Shown here: positions 1 to 8,974 of the stretch, one piece after another
Layout of the letters: every line of letters starts with the position of its first letter
How positions within the stretch are numbered: position 1 is the stretch's first letter
Assembly (NCBI GenBank): GCA_028282905.1
Contig: JANQGW010000070.1
Span: forward strand, 1 to 64,000
DNA from: Sedimentisphaerales bacterium
GTDB taxonomy: Bacteria; Planctomycetota; Phycisphaerae; Sedimentisphaerales; Anaerohalosphaeraceae
Direction: 5' to 3'
Length of the DNA stretch: 64,000 bases
The notes under the pieces: model-generated
The model's input: the letters and a program-made list of their open reading frames with translations, nothing else
What the model was told of the DNA's origin: nothing
The model's database searches: none
Made by a program: the position numbers and the translations under genes

Positions 1-1
1 G

Positions 2-454
2 GAAGGCCGGCTGGTGGTTAAAGACGATGTGCTGTTTTTCTCCGGTGACGGCAAGCACCGCAGCAAAATCGGCATCGGCCCCAAACGCGCCAAACCCATT
101 GCCGGCAGTTACGATGCGGATGGTCAGGTGCTGACGCTGGTGCGTTACACGGTGCCGAAGGGAGCGGGCGATTATGTGAATTCAATGTGGGAGTTGCAGG
201 ACGACCCGTTCGGCGGTGATGTGGTCAATTCCTATAATGACGGCCCTCCGGCACCGGGTAAAAAGCCGATGGGCCCGTTCTATGAACTGGAAACGTCATC
301 ACCGGCCGCAGCTTTGAATCCGGGCCAGTCCATCCAGCACTTCCAGCAGACGATTCATCTGAAAGGCACTCCGGCCGAACTGGACAAAATCGCCCGGGCC
401 ACCCTCGGCGTCAGTCTCGAAGAGATCATGTCAGCGATTTCAACAAAAAGGTAA
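2..454 (+). CDS. C-terminal fragment of a DUF6786-like protein
   Basis: The reading frame is open to the left edge of the window, so the gene is truncated and its start lies outside. About 150 residues are visible. They resemble the C-terminal part of DUF6786-family proteins common in Planctomycetota and Bacteroidota: a 'VNSYNDGPP' segment, then 'GPFYELETSSPAA' and an 'H..TIHL' strand, which suggests a beta-sandwich fold like those in carbohydrate-related proteins. The family assignment is from memory of these motifs and the biochemical role is unknown. A GTG at position 14 is an internal codon and not the start. An intrinsic terminator follows 6 bases after the stop. Confidence 0.6.
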   Translation, partial: EGRLVVKDDVLFFSGDGKHRSKIGIGPKRAKPIAGSYDADGQVLTLVRYTVPKGAGDYVNSMWELQDDPFGGDVVNSYNDGPPAPGKKPMGPFYELETSSPAAALNPGQSIQHFQQTIHLKGTPAELDKIARATLGVSLEEIMSAISTKR

Positions 455-459
455 AAAAG

Positions 460-491
460 TGGGCAGGCGCTTAAGGCCTGCCCGCATTTTT
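460..491 (+). terminator. Intrinsic terminator after the DUF6786-like gene
   Basis: An 8-bp GC-rich stem (GGGCAGGC at 461-468 pairing with GCCTGCCC at 476-483) with a 7-base loop is followed closely by five T residues. It separates this gene from the convergent sulfatase. Confidence 0.85.
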
Positions 492-533
492 ATTGTAAAT
501 TACATGTGCAAGAATCATGAAATTCAGGCACAA

Positions 534-1886
534 TTATGCATTCATTGGTTTTTCGATTGCTTTGATCTGCTGCAGCAGTGTTTGGTGCAGTTTCTGCTGA
601 AGCTGTTTGTGTTCCGGCTTATCAATAAGATTGTTTGTTTGATACGGATCGACAAGATTGTCATATAAAACATAGCCGGTTTCTTTATTGGCGTGCCATG
701 CGTAGGTGTATTGTCTTGTGCGAATGCCGCGCCAGGCGGTTTCTTTATCGGGGGCGCCGATTGTCAGATAGACAATTTCATTCTCCTTGCCTGTTGTTTT
801 TGTGAATACATGTGAAAGATCGCTGCCGTCCAGGTCTTTGGGTTTATCGAGCTTACTCAGGCCGCACAGGGTTGGGTAAATATCGATGGTCGAAAACAGC
901 GAGGCGGTTTGGCGTCCGGCCGGAATCCCCTTGGCCCAGCGGGCAATAAACGGCACACCAATGGATTCTTTCCACGGTTTGGATTTATAGCTCTCGCCTT
1001 GTGAACGGTGCATGTCGCCGTGGTCGGACGTAAAGCAAATGAGCGTGTCGTCTGCAATTCCAAGGCTGTTCAGTGTTTTGAGCAGTTTGCCGATACAGTC
1101 ATCGAGGCACATGTAGTGGGCATAGTAACCGTGCAGGGCTTTTCGGTGTCTTTCGTTCATGTTCTTGACATTGGGTCGCAGCGAGAACGACTTGGGATCA
1201 ACTTTGTCCATATATTCCTTGGGGGCGGTATAAGGCATGTGCGGCCCGCCGTATGAAACCATCAAAAACCAGGGAGCGTCGGTTTTGGACTTCGTGCCGA
1301 TAAAGTCAATGGCCAGGTCCGTCTGATGCACCGGCTCGAAAATACCTTCCGGCACTTTTTTCTTTTCTTCCGAGTCGGTAAAGTACACACCTCTGTTGAA
1401 AGCGTGTCCCCGATTGAAGCCGGCCCAGTATTTCCAACCCTGTCGATAGCGGACATGGCCGGGCTTTGATGGGCCGTCGAGATGCCATTTTCCGATATAG
1501 CCGGTTTCGTAGCCAGCTTTACCGAAATGTTCAGCGATGCAATGTTCATCCGGTGCCATTAAGTCATTATTATGCCAGACATTGGTTTGCGAGGCATATT
1601 TACCTGTCATCAAAATGGCTCGATGCGGCGTGCAGACCGGAGAGTTGGAATAAGCGTGAGTCAGATGGATACCGTCTTTAGCAAGTGAGTCAATATGCGG
1701 CGTTTTAAGATTGGTATCGCCCGCACAGCTCAGTACTTGCGCCCGCCATTGGTCGGTGAGAAGATACAAAATATTCGGGCCTTTTTTGTTTTTTGGTTTA
1801 TTCGCCGCGGCCAGCAACGGATTGCCTGCCGCTAAAAGTGCGGCCGCTCCGGTTATCTTTAAAAAGGCTCGTCTGTTTAAACGCAT
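534..1886 (-). CDS. Secreted sulfatase (type I, Tat signal)
   Basis: A 450-aa alkaline-phosphatase-superfamily sulfatase that would hydrolyse sulfate esters, probably on algal or host glycans. The N-terminus carries a twin-arginine signal (RRAFLK at residues 5-10 followed by an Ala/Leu-rich stretch), so export in folded form is expected. The metal-binding start of the fold (LLTDQWR, about residues 42-48) and the sulfatase signature C-T-P-H-R with Cys85 are visible. Cys85 would be converted to formylglycine; because the residue is Cys, either FGE or the anaerobic radical-SAM anSME could do it, and neither gene is in the window. An 'FTSDHGDMHRSQG' motif supplies further metal ligands. A GGAG ribosome site lies 7 bases before the ATG. 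It follows the PhoD-like gene by 22 bases and is probably co-transcribed with it. Confidence 0.93.
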   Translation of the reverse strand: MRLNRRAFLKITGAAALLAAGNPLLAAANKPKNKKGPNILYLLTDQWRAQVLSCAGDTNLKTPHIDSLAKDGIHLTHAYSNSPVCTPHRAILMTGKYASQTNVWHNNDLMAPDEHCIAEHFGKAGYETGYIGKWHLDGPSKPGHVRYRQGWKYWAGFNRGHAFNRGVYFTDSEEKKKVPEGIFEPVHQTDLAIDFIGTKSKTDAPWFLMVSYGGPHMPYTAPKEYMDKVDPKSFSLRPNVKNMNERHRKALHGYYAHYMCLDDCIGKLLKTLNSLGIADDTLICFTSDHGDMHRSQGESYKSKPWKESIGVPFIARWAKGIPAGRQTASLFSTIDIYPTLCGLSKLDKPKDLDGSDLSHVFTKTTGKENEIVYLTIGAPDKETAWRGIRTRQYTYAWHANKETGYVLYDNLVDPYQTNNLIDKPEHKQLQQKLHQTLLQQIKAIEKPMNA

Positions 1887-1908
1887 AATAAACTCCGGTG
1901 ATTTTGTT

Positions 1909-2148
1909 TTAGTTCTCTAATTCAATCTTCAGAACGCTGTTGTTTTCTGCTGCCGCTTTTAGATTTTTAATTGTTTTCATGTTGTTCGTTCCCGGTTCAC
2001 CAATCTTAACGGTATAGGTACCCTCGGCAAATACCTTGGGTCGGTAGGAGCGGCCTTTAATCCGGACGGTATAAACGATTTTCTGGTTCTTTTCGTCGAT
2101 GACCTGGACGACCGGGTCGGACATGCCTTTTGTGACCAGCTCCGGCAG
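1909..2148 (-). pseudogene. C-terminal 79 codons of the PhoD-like gene, beyond an in-frame TGA
   Basis: This segment lies in exactly the same frame as the PhoD-like gene and directly follows its TGA stop at 2149-2151. It runs without another stop to the TAA at 1909. The translation continues plausibly from the upstream protein (LPELVTKGMSDPVVQV, then a beta-rich tail with 'FAEGTYTVKIGEPG'), as in intact relatives where this tail follows 'GRKA.AW'. A Trp codon TGG changed to TGA would explain the break. A separate start at the ATG 2122-2124 is possible but has no convincing ribosome site. It is best read as the severed or read-through end of the upstream gene. Confidence 0.7.
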
Positions 2149-4902
2149 TCAGGCGGCTGCTTTGCGCCCATAGTTGTCATACATATCGATGGTTTTGGGC
2201 CAGCCTAAATACTGCCCGCCGGTGGACGGGTCTTTGGGGTTGGCGTAGCGTGGCCAGATTTCCATCGTGATCGTTCGGTCCTTCTTGTCAAACCGGGCGA
2301 TGCCGTATCCGGGCATTCTATCGTGCAGGATGGACGGTTCTCTGCCGGTATCGGCGCCGGGGTTGGCTGCTGCCCAGACGGTTACCTTATTGCCGTAACC
2401 GTCCAGATATTGTCCGGTGTAGTTCGGCATTCCTTCCTGATGATTTTTGCCTTTGTAAGAGGGCGTCCAATGCCTCGGGTAGAAATTGGCGATGGACGGC
2501 ACACACAAACTCCAGCCGGCGTCGTCATGGGCATCGATGCCGTGATGGACGGTCGTGGCCAGATGCTGGTCGCCGGCCAGCATAAACGCATATCCCTTGC
2601 GAAGTTCACGCAGTGCGCGGTTGCGTCCCGCGACGGGCCAGCCGTTGGTATCTTTGTCAACGGACGGTGTTCCCGGATTGCCGCGGCCTCTGCTGGCCCA
2701 GCCGGTATGCATCGCCGCGAAGATGGTTTGGCTCAAGGCGGTTTTAAACCGCACGCCATCGCTCCAGTCGGCACACCAGTCCGCCAAAAAGGCCAACTGT
2801 CGCTCGCCCAGCAGCACATGTTTAGACTCATCATCAGACTCGGCTTCTTCGGATTTTTGACCAATCTTAAACTTACGGTCCTCCAGTATCGCGAAGTCAA
2901 CCTGTCCGCACTTCATCGACGTGTAGTAAACACCGATGCCTTGCTCGATCGGCGTTGGGTCGTACGGATCGGGCAGATTTGAGGTTTGCGTCCGTTCCAC
3001 CATCTTCACGAAATCAGCCGGTTGGACATACCCTCCGTCATCCTGGCGTTTGGCTTTACGGCCGCCCTGGCCCCAGAGGTTGCCCTGGTACACATCATGG
3101 TCGTCCGGCACACAGATGCAGGGAATATCTTTGGCCAGATCACGAAACGCCCAGCACCACAAATACCACTTGTACAGATAATCCAGCTCAAGGTTTTTCC
3201 GGTCGGCAAAGGTCGGACTGGCACCTTCATAGACCTGGTCGCCGCTGAAGAAAAGCACGTCCGGCTGGTGTGCTGCCACATGTTTGACAATGTCATTATG
3301 CGGGAACCACAATGTATCATTGTTCCACTTGTAACCGGCTTTGCCGAATCCCCGCTTATTGTTATGATTGCCGGTAAAACCTGCGATAACGATCTGCCGC
3401 TTGTCAACAGGGTCTTTGGCAATGGTGCCGCCCCAGTAATACCGGCGACTTTTATCCGCTGACACTTTAAGGTCATAGGCAACACGGTACTGGCAATCTT
3501 TTGTGTCGTCCCAGTTTTCCACCTTAAACGTCGCGGTGTATCCCGGTACGATAATCTCCGCTTTGGCGATATCTTTCCATCCGAACATCTGCTTGACCTG
3601 CAGGATAGCCTTTTTCGCATCCGTCTGGCTAATCGGCATTAACTGCGCCGTTAGTTTTAAGATTTTATCTGACAAGGTGTATTGGGTGGACAAAACTGGT
3701 CCGGCTAACCGATCTGGGAAGGCTTTTATTTTCGAGCCGCTAATGCTCAGCTCATTAAACCAGAAACCTGTTCCTTTTTTACTGCCATAGTTTGAGACTA
3801 AGGCGATATTGCCGATGATGGCTTCGGCATCGATACCGTTTTTTTCAACTTCAGCAATTTTTTGGCCGGTTGTTGGATTATGTGCGCTGAGCAGCAGATG
3901 ATAGCTATTTTGTTGCGATGTGCCCTTGACCTCAAGTACCAGTTCAGAGACGTCTAACTGGCTTTCATTGCTCTGCATACTTTCAAGTCCCTGTTCCGCG
4001 GCATTCGCATCGAGCACTGCCAGTTCTGCGACGACGCCGGCGGGTCTGTCCAGATGGCCCGAGATTGCGACCAACCGAATATAACGGGCTTTGACAGGGG
4101 CAAACTTGATAATTTCCGGCTTGTCGCTATCAGCCAAATTGCCCTTGGCCACGGCATTGCCCCACTGTGATTTATCAGTGGAGGCATAAAATTTATAGCC
4201 TTTGATGCGTCCAACCGAACTTTCCTTCCGGGGCCAATAGACAAAACCGTTAATCGACTGCGTGCGGCCCATATCAATCTGTAATTCGTGGGGGTACGGG
4301 ACTTTCTTGTCTTTCCATTGCGTATGCCAGATGGTTGCCGGGTCGCCGTCAAAGACATTCTCCGCTTTTGTGGCGCCTTCAACGCTGTCAACATGGATAA
4401 CCTTCCAGGCATCGGTCGGCACAGTGCCTTTGATGCCGATGTCTTTGTGCCATCCGTTTTCTTTGGAATTATCCGCAATCACAAGCCGCCCGTCACCGCT
4501 GACGCCGGCAAAGAAGCCGCCGTCAGCGCCGGGGCCTTCCTGGACCAGTGCCGCGGCCCGATAGTCCAGATCGCTGCTGCCGGCGCCGATAAGAAAGCCC
4601 GCCGCACTTTGCGCCGAAGTGTCATTGACATCGATAGCACCCAGTTTAACACGCAGGGATATCTCGCCTTTACCGGCACCAATCCGACGGGTCAGCAGGT
4701 GGACCGTCCGTCCGCTCAGCGTATGCTCAATACACTCAAGGCGGCCATTGCTGATTTGCCAGTCCTGCAGACGGTTGGCCCAGAATTCCGGCCCAACCCA
4801 CGTTCGGTCCGGCACGTCCGACCAGTCAGTGGAGTAATTCGCGGATAAACAAGGGCAGGTGAAGCATGCCAACACTAAAAACGAGTAAACGATTGATTTC
4901 AT
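2149..4902 (-). CDS. Secreted PhoD-like phosphoesterase with discoidin domain, stopped early by in-frame TGA
   Basis: A 917-aa exported protein with a signal peptide at residues 1-20 and a GGAGG ribosome site 4 bases upstream. An N-terminal beta-sandwich (about 25-165) is followed by an F5/8 type C (discoidin) carbohydrate-binding domain (about 175-300, containing 'NVFDGDPATIWHTQW' and 'ARYIRLVAISG'). A further beta domain precedes a PhoD/calcineurin-like metallophosphatase domain (about 500-900) with the metal ligand motifs 'FSGDQVYEG', 'VPDDHDVYQGN' and 'AGDQHLATTVHHG'. It probably cleaves phosphoesters outside the cytoplasm. The frame ends at a TGA after 'GRKAAA', yet homologous sequence continues in frame for 79 more codons, so a nonsense mutation, sequencing error or recoding event is likely. 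It probably forms an operon with the sulfatase. Confidence 0.88.
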   Translation of the reverse strand: MKSIVYSFLVLACFTCPCLSANYSTDWSDVPDRTWVGPEFWANRLQDWQISNGRLECIEHTLSGRTVHLLTRRIGAGKGEISLRVKLGAIDVNDTSAQSAAGFLIGAGSSDLDYRAAALVQEGPGADGGFFAGVSGDGRLVIADNSKENGWHKDIGIKGTVPTDAWKVIHVDSVEGATKAENVFDGDPATIWHTQWKDKKVPYPHELQIDMGRTQSINGFVYWPRKESSVGRIKGYKFYASTDKSQWGNAVAKGNLADSDKPEIIKFAPVKARYIRLVAISGHLDRPAGVVAELAVLDANAAEQGLESMQSNESQLDVSELVLEVKGTSQQNSYHLLLSAHNPTTGQKIAEVEKNGIDAEAIIGNIALVSNYGSKKGTGFWFNELSISGSKIKAFPDRLAGPVLSTQYTLSDKILKLTAQLMPISQTDAKKAILQVKQMFGWKDIAKAEIIVPGYTATFKVENWDDTKDCQYRVAYDLKVSADKSRRYYWGGTIAKDPVDKRQIVIAGFTGNHNNKRGFGKAGYKWNNDTLWFPHNDIVKHVAAHQPDVLFFSGDQVYEGASPTFADRKNLELDYLYKWYLWCWAFRDLAKDIPCICVPDDHDVYQGNLWGQGGRKAKRQDDGGYVQPADFVKMVERTQTSNLPDPYDPTPIEQGIGVYYTSMKCGQVDFAILEDRKFKIGQKSEEAESDDESKHVLLGERQLAFLADWCADWSDGVRFKTALSQTIFAAMHTGWASRGRGNPGTPSVDKDTNGWPVAGRNRALRELRKGYAFMLAGDQHLATTVHHGIDAHDDAGWSLCVPSIANFYPRHWTPSYKGKNHQEGMPNYTGQYLDGYGNKVTVWAAANPGADTGREPSILHDRMPGYGIARFDKKDRTITMEIWPRYANPKDPSTGGQYLGWPKTIDMYDNYGRKAAA

Positions 4903-5917
4903 AAGACCTCCGGTTTGTCTTTACTTTTCAGATGTACTATTCAGATTCTAAAATTTTTGCCTTCTCTTGCTTACATTTGCACGTTGCACACGATAATTAG
5001 CATAGTCTCTTGATATAACACCAATATCTCTATTATATCCACCATAAATTAGCTTGGACTCAATGAGCATATTCCCCAAAGCAGCAGATAAAGGCCTTTT
5101 GATCAATGATTTACCCCCGTATTGGGTATTATTTCCTGTAAGGGATTTATTTACTTAGTATTGTCCGTAGAAAAGAGGTTTTTGCAGAATTTTTCCACAT
5201 TTTGCTAAACTAATTTACGTGAAACAGATTGGAAATATTCTATATTTGGTTTTGATAAAGCGATTTGATTTAATTTTATAAAATCACCATTATTTTGTAA
5301 AAACAGGGAGAAATTCTGCAAATTAACACATGACTATGTTGTTAAATTATGTAGTGGTCTGTTTAAAAATATAATATTAACCAGAAATTGTATGCTTATG
5401 GGACGTTGGCGGATTTCTCGGTGTTTTTTTGCGTGAATTTTAAGTGTTTTCCATCTGCAAGCCCGGAAAATAATCATTGTTTTGCGAAAAAATGGGGAGG
5501 TGGCCCATTCGGGTCGGTTGACGGGGGACATCGGACTGTATGGCTTTCTTTGAACCTCTAATTTAGATGGTTTTACGCTATTTCGCGGAACAATACCTGC
5601 ATAATTGCTTATTGTGAATCTTTCAGCGGATTTTACTGAACCGGGGATGAATCCCAATGGAATAGAGAATAAGTGCCTTATGACTACGATATGGCAACCT
5701 TGATCTTATTGCCATAGTATTAATACGACTGTGATTTAATAAAAAATGTCAAATTTATATGATTGTCGGGATAGAATAATAGGGGGTACTGTCCACCGGC
5801 TAAAAAATGAAAAGACTCATTGTGTTTCCGAAGTGGTTTCAATAAAATAAGAGAACGTATAGTGTGAATATGACAGAGTTACCTTCCAATGATAGCACGC
5901 ATTATTCAGGGCGACGT
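4903..5917. other. Gene-free, AT-rich region between divergent operons
   Basis: About 1 kb separates the leftward PhoD/sulfatase genes from the rightward Mo/W operon. It is AT-rich and should contain both promoters. No frame in it looks protein-like; a 107-codon leftward frame at 5334-5657 has atypical composition and no ribosome site. The notable structure is a pair of 16-nt inverted repeats at 5181-5196 and 5307-5322, described separately. Confidence 0.6.
5181..5322. repeat. MITE-like element with 16-nt terminal inverted repeats
   Basis: The left arm (5181-5196, beginning TTTGCAGAATTT) and the right arm (5307-5322, ending AAATTCTGCAAA) are reverse complements over 16 positions with one T/G mismatch, 110 bases apart. 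The interior is AT-rich and non-coding. No transposase is nearby and no clear target duplication is visible, so a miniature inverted-repeat element is only one reading. A paired regulatory site is another. Confidence 0.45.
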
Positions 5918-7171
5918 ATGAAAAAAGTGATTCATCCTTCATTCTTTCTGTGGCTGTTTGTCCTCCTTTGCATGGGGCATTCTGTGTTTGCGTGTAAATA
6001 TAATGTGCGTGACATGGGGTTTGTGGACTTGGAAGACAGGCCTTATTTGCTGAATCTTTATCTGGACAGCCCCTTTTCCGACTCTGACGTTCAGAATTTG
6101 ACGCGGTTTCTTCAGACACAGCTTAAGGGAACTAATATCCGCGGTCAGGCGGTTCATCGGGTTCATCAGAAAACACATCCGGCTCTGTCATGGCTGGAGG
6201 ATGCGTCCGCAGGTTCCGGCTGTCAGTTATTGCTTGTTAATCCGGACGGTCAACCGTATCCGGTTTGGAACCTGGATAAGGAAAAGAACATTGAGGAGCA
6301 GATTCGCTCTGTCGTTACATCGATTCTGACGTCGCCGATGCGGAACGCCATTCAGGAAAAAAGCCTTGATATATTCGGCGTGGTTTTGCTGATTGAGGGC
6401 CGGCGGGAACATGAAAATGAGCAGGCTCGTCAGTCTGCACAGGATGCGATCAAAAGGATCGAGCAGGCAATGGGTACACTGCCCAAGCCGATTTCCCGTC
6501 CGCCGGAGCTGATGGCCCTGCCCTGGCAGGACCGCCCGGCTGAGTCGCTGCTGCTCTGGTCTCAGGGACTTGAGGATAAATCGGTTGTCGAGCCGTCGAT
6601 TGTTGTGCTCTATGGCCGGCTTCGCCGGATGGGACCGGTGTTAAGCGGTCTCGAAATTACCACGGAAAAAATCACAAGCCTGCTGTCGGTCATTGGGGCC
6701 GATTGCGAATGCGGGCTGGACCGAAGCTGGCTGCAGGGTGAAATGATGCCGGCCAAATGGGACAGTACTCAATTAGCGGAATTAGTCCGGCAGTTAGACT
6801 TTGATACTGAAAACCCCATGATTAAGATTGAAATGAGTCAAATCCTGCAAAAAGGGCGTCAAAATGCCAGTCCCGCCGGTTTTGAAGCCATCAAAGGGGT
6901 TCACATTGGCTACCGGGAAATCGAGGTGACGTTTGATCCGCCTCCCGAACTGCAGCAGGATAGTCAGCAAGAGACTCCTGCGGCCGAACCAACACCGGAG
7001 GTGACATTCAGCAGTCATACGGAAGATACTGCTTCAGCTGAACAGGAGGTTGAAACTGCTGAAGATGAATTTGTCTTGTGGAATCCATTATATATGGTCG
7101 GCGGGATAGGGATTGTTGTGCTGGTCGTTGGTGTGGGATTGATGATTGTTCGTTCAGGGAGGAAAACATGA
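5918..7171 (+). CDS. Exported single-pass membrane protein of unknown function
   Basis: A 417-aa protein starting MKKVIHPSFFLW, with an N-terminal signal sequence and a cleavage-like site near 'HSVFAC'. An upstream in-frame GTG at 5864 would add 18 polar residues before the signal, so the ATG at 5918 is preferred. A long extracytoplasmic part is followed by a Glu/Thr-rich linker, one C-terminal transmembrane helix ('MVGGIGIVVLVVGVGLMIV') and a short Arg/Lys tail. No family is recognised. It is translationally coupled (overlapping ATGA) to the ABC permease, so it is probably an accessory or periplasmic partner of that exporter. Confidence 0.75.
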   Translation: MKKVIHPSFFLWLFVLLCMGHSVFACKYNVRDMGFVDLEDRPYLLNLYLDSPFSDSDVQNLTRFLQTQLKGTNIRGQAVHRVHQKTHPALSWLEDASAGSGCQLLLVNPDGQPYPVWNLDKEKNIEEQIRSVVTSILTSPMRNAIQEKSLDIFGVVLLIEGRREHENEQARQSAQDAIKRIEQAMGTLPKPISRPPELMALPWQDRPAESLLLWSQGLEDKSVVEPSIVVLYGRLRRMGPVLSGLEITTEKITSLLSVIGADCECGLDRSWLQGEMMPAKWDSTQLAELVRQLDFDTENPMIKIEMSQILQKGRQNASPAGFEAIKGVHIGYREIEVTFDPPPELQQDSQQETPAAEPTPEVTFSSHTEDTASAEQEVETAEDEFVLWNPLYMVGGIGIVVLVVGVGLMIVRSGRKT

Positions 7172-8319
7172 TTTTCTTTCGTTTGATTCTAAAAGAAATT
7201 GTCCATCGGAAGGTCAACTTCCTGCTGTCAGTTCTGGCAGTTATTTTAGCGGTAGGGCTGTATGTGGCGTTTACCATGCTTGGAAGAGCGTCCGCGAATG
7301 AAACCCGCAAGCTTATGCTGGAACTGGGCCAGAACCTGCGGATTATCCCAAAAGAAACGCAGATGGATGAGTTCTGGATTACCGGATTTTCGGATGTGAC
7401 CATGCCGGAAGATTATGTGTATCGTTTTGCCGAAAAGAGCGGCTACAGTTATACGCATTTGACGGCGACGCTGCATCAAAAAATCCAGTGGCAAGGCAAC
7501 ACCGTCATTTTGACCGGGGTTCTGCCGGAAGTGCTGCCGCCGGATAAGAGTTTTCAAAAGCCGATGACGTTTACCGTCAAGCCCGGCACCGCTTACATCG
7601 GGGCGGAACTGGCGTCAAGTCTTCAGATTCAGGAGAACGATGACATTGACGTTGCCGGTGTTCCCTTGAAGGTCGCCAGGATATTGACATTTAAGGGAAG
7701 CATTGATGATATCCGCCTCTATTGCCATCTGCATGAGGCTCAGACAATTTTGAACCTGCCCGAGCAGATCAACGAAATCAAGGCCCTGGAGTGTATGTGC
7801 TACACGGCGACGGACTTGGACCCGTTGACGGCCGCGCAGAAGCAGTTGAAGGATTTGCTGCCGGAGGGCAGGGTGCTGCTGCTGGACGGGATTGCCCAAA
7901 TCCGCATCAAGCAGCGAACCTCGATACGCAAACACATGAATTTCATCATGTCCGGCACGTTTCTCGGCTGTGGTGGCGTCATCGCCATTTTGGCGATGAT
8001 TAATGTACGTGACCGAAAATCGGAAATCGGCTTACTGCGAGTCCTTGGCTATCAGGGAGCCGGGATTTCGTTGATGTTTCTTGGCAAGGCGCTGGTGACG
8101 GGAATTTTGGGTGCTGTCATTGGATATTATGCGGGGACGCAGTTGGCACTGACCTATGGTCCTGAGATTTTCCCCGTGACGGCCAAGTCGATTGCCGCCG
8201 ACCGGTCGTTGCTGAATGATGTCCTAATCTGGGCGCCGGCGTTTGTCATGATTGCCAGTTGTCTGCCGATGGTGTTTGCGATTACCAGTGACCCGGCCGT
8301 TTTGCTGAGGGAGGAATAA
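7168..8319 (+). CDS. ABC transporter permease, FtsX/MacB-LolC type
   Basis: A 383-aa inner-membrane permease. The chosen ATG at 7168 overlaps the previous stop and has a GGGAGG ribosome site at 7157-7162; the frame is open further upstream but that part overlaps the preceding gene. One N-terminal transmembrane helix (about residues 17-35) leads into a large periplasmic domain, followed by three C-terminal helices (about 275-375), the FtsX/MacB layout. A 'RDRKSEIGLLRVLGYQG' loop between helices matches the coupling helix seen in this family. Together with the next gene's ATPase it should form a mechanotransmission-type transporter moving lipoproteins, lipids or small molecules outward. The substrate cannot be read from the sequence. 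Confidence 0.85.
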   Translation: MIFFRLILKEIVHRKVNFLLSVLAVILAVGLYVAFTMLGRASANETRKLMLELGQNLRIIPKETQMDEFWITGFSDVTMPEDYVYRFAEKSGYSYTHLTATLHQKIQWQGNTVILTGVLPEVLPPDKSFQKPMTFTVKPGTAYIGAELASSLQIQENDDIDVAGVPLKVARILTFKGSIDDIRLYCHLHEAQTILNLPEQINEIKALECMCYTATDLDPLTAAQKQLKDLLPEGRVLLLDGIAQIRIKQRTSIRKHMNFIMSGTFLGCGGVIAILAMINVRDRKSEIGLLRVLGYQGAGISLMFLGKALVTGILGAVIGYYAGTQLALTYGPEIFPVTAKSIAADRSLLNDVLIWAPAFVMIASCLPMVFAITSDPAVLLREE

Positions 8320-8320
8320 G

Positions 8321-8974
8321 ATGATTCAATTTGAAAATGTCCAAAAACGTTTTGTCTCGAAAGACGGCCCGGTCAATGCACTGGATGGTGTTGATCTGAC
8401 GATTGAAAAAGGGCAGTTCGCGGTGATTCGCGGTCCCAGCGGCTGCGGCAAATCAACCTTATTGATGACCATGGCGGGCACTCTCGGCCCGACCGGCGGA
8501 ACCGTTAAAATTGACGGCAATGATTTGTATGCCATGACCGGTCGAAAACGCAATAAGATTCGGGCCAAATATTTCGGATTTGTGTTTCAGATGTTTCATT
8601 TGGTGCCGTATTTGAATGTGGTTGAAAATGTCGTATTGGCGGGGCCGGCCGACGGACGAAAGGCCGATAAAGCCCGTGCCCGGCAGTTGCTGGAGGCATT
8701 GGGCCTTTCGGGTCGTATGGGCCACCGAACCGGCCAACTCAGTTCCGGCGAAAAACAGCGGGTGGCACTGGCCAGAGCGTTGTTTAACGAACCGCCGATT
8801 TTAATTGCCGACGAACCGACGGGTAATCTGGATACGGAAAACGCGGCTGCCGTGCATGAACATCTCTCAAAATATCATCAGCAGGGCGGGACGGTCATCC
8901 TGGTGACGCATGACAGTCATACGGATGTGCAGGCAGACAGAGAACTTTGCATGGAAAAAGGAAAACTGATATGA
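8321..8974 (+). CDS. ABC transporter ATP-binding protein, LolD/MacB type
   Basis: A 217-aa cytoplasmic ATPase with Walker A 'GPSGCGKST', Q-loop in 'FVFQMFHLVP', signature 'LSSGEKQRVALARAL', Walker B 'ILIADEPTGNLD' and switch His in 'LVTHD'. The 'DEPTGNLD' form is typical of the LolD/MacB/FtsE group and fits the FtsX-type permease encoded one base upstream. It powers that exporter. Its TGA overlaps the ATG of the next gene, so the exporter and the Mo/W importer are translationally coupled in one operon. Confidence 0.92.
   Translation: MIQFENVQKRFVSKDGPVNALDGVDLTIEKGQFAVIRGPSGCGKSTLLMTMAGTLGPTGGTVKIDGNDLYAMTGRKRNKIRAKYFGFVFQMFHLVPYLNVVENVVLAGPADGRKADKARARQLLEALGLSGRMGHRTGQLSSGEKQRVALARALFNEPPILIADEPTGNLDTENAAAVHEHLSKYHQQGGTVILVTHDSHTDVQADRELCMEKGKLI

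Noticed and set aside
2125-2151. Selenocysteine reading of the in-frame TGA
   Set aside because: No convincing stem-loop of SECIS type follows at the required distance, and the position fits a Trp in homologues as I remember them.
2323-2982. Rightward 219-codon open frame opposite the PhoD-like domain
   Set aside because: Antisense to conserved metallophosphatase motifs; no homology-like features.
5334-5657. Leftward 107-codon open frame in the intergenic region
   Set aside because: No ribosome site, unusual composition and no recognised domain; overlaps AT-rich probable promoter sequence.
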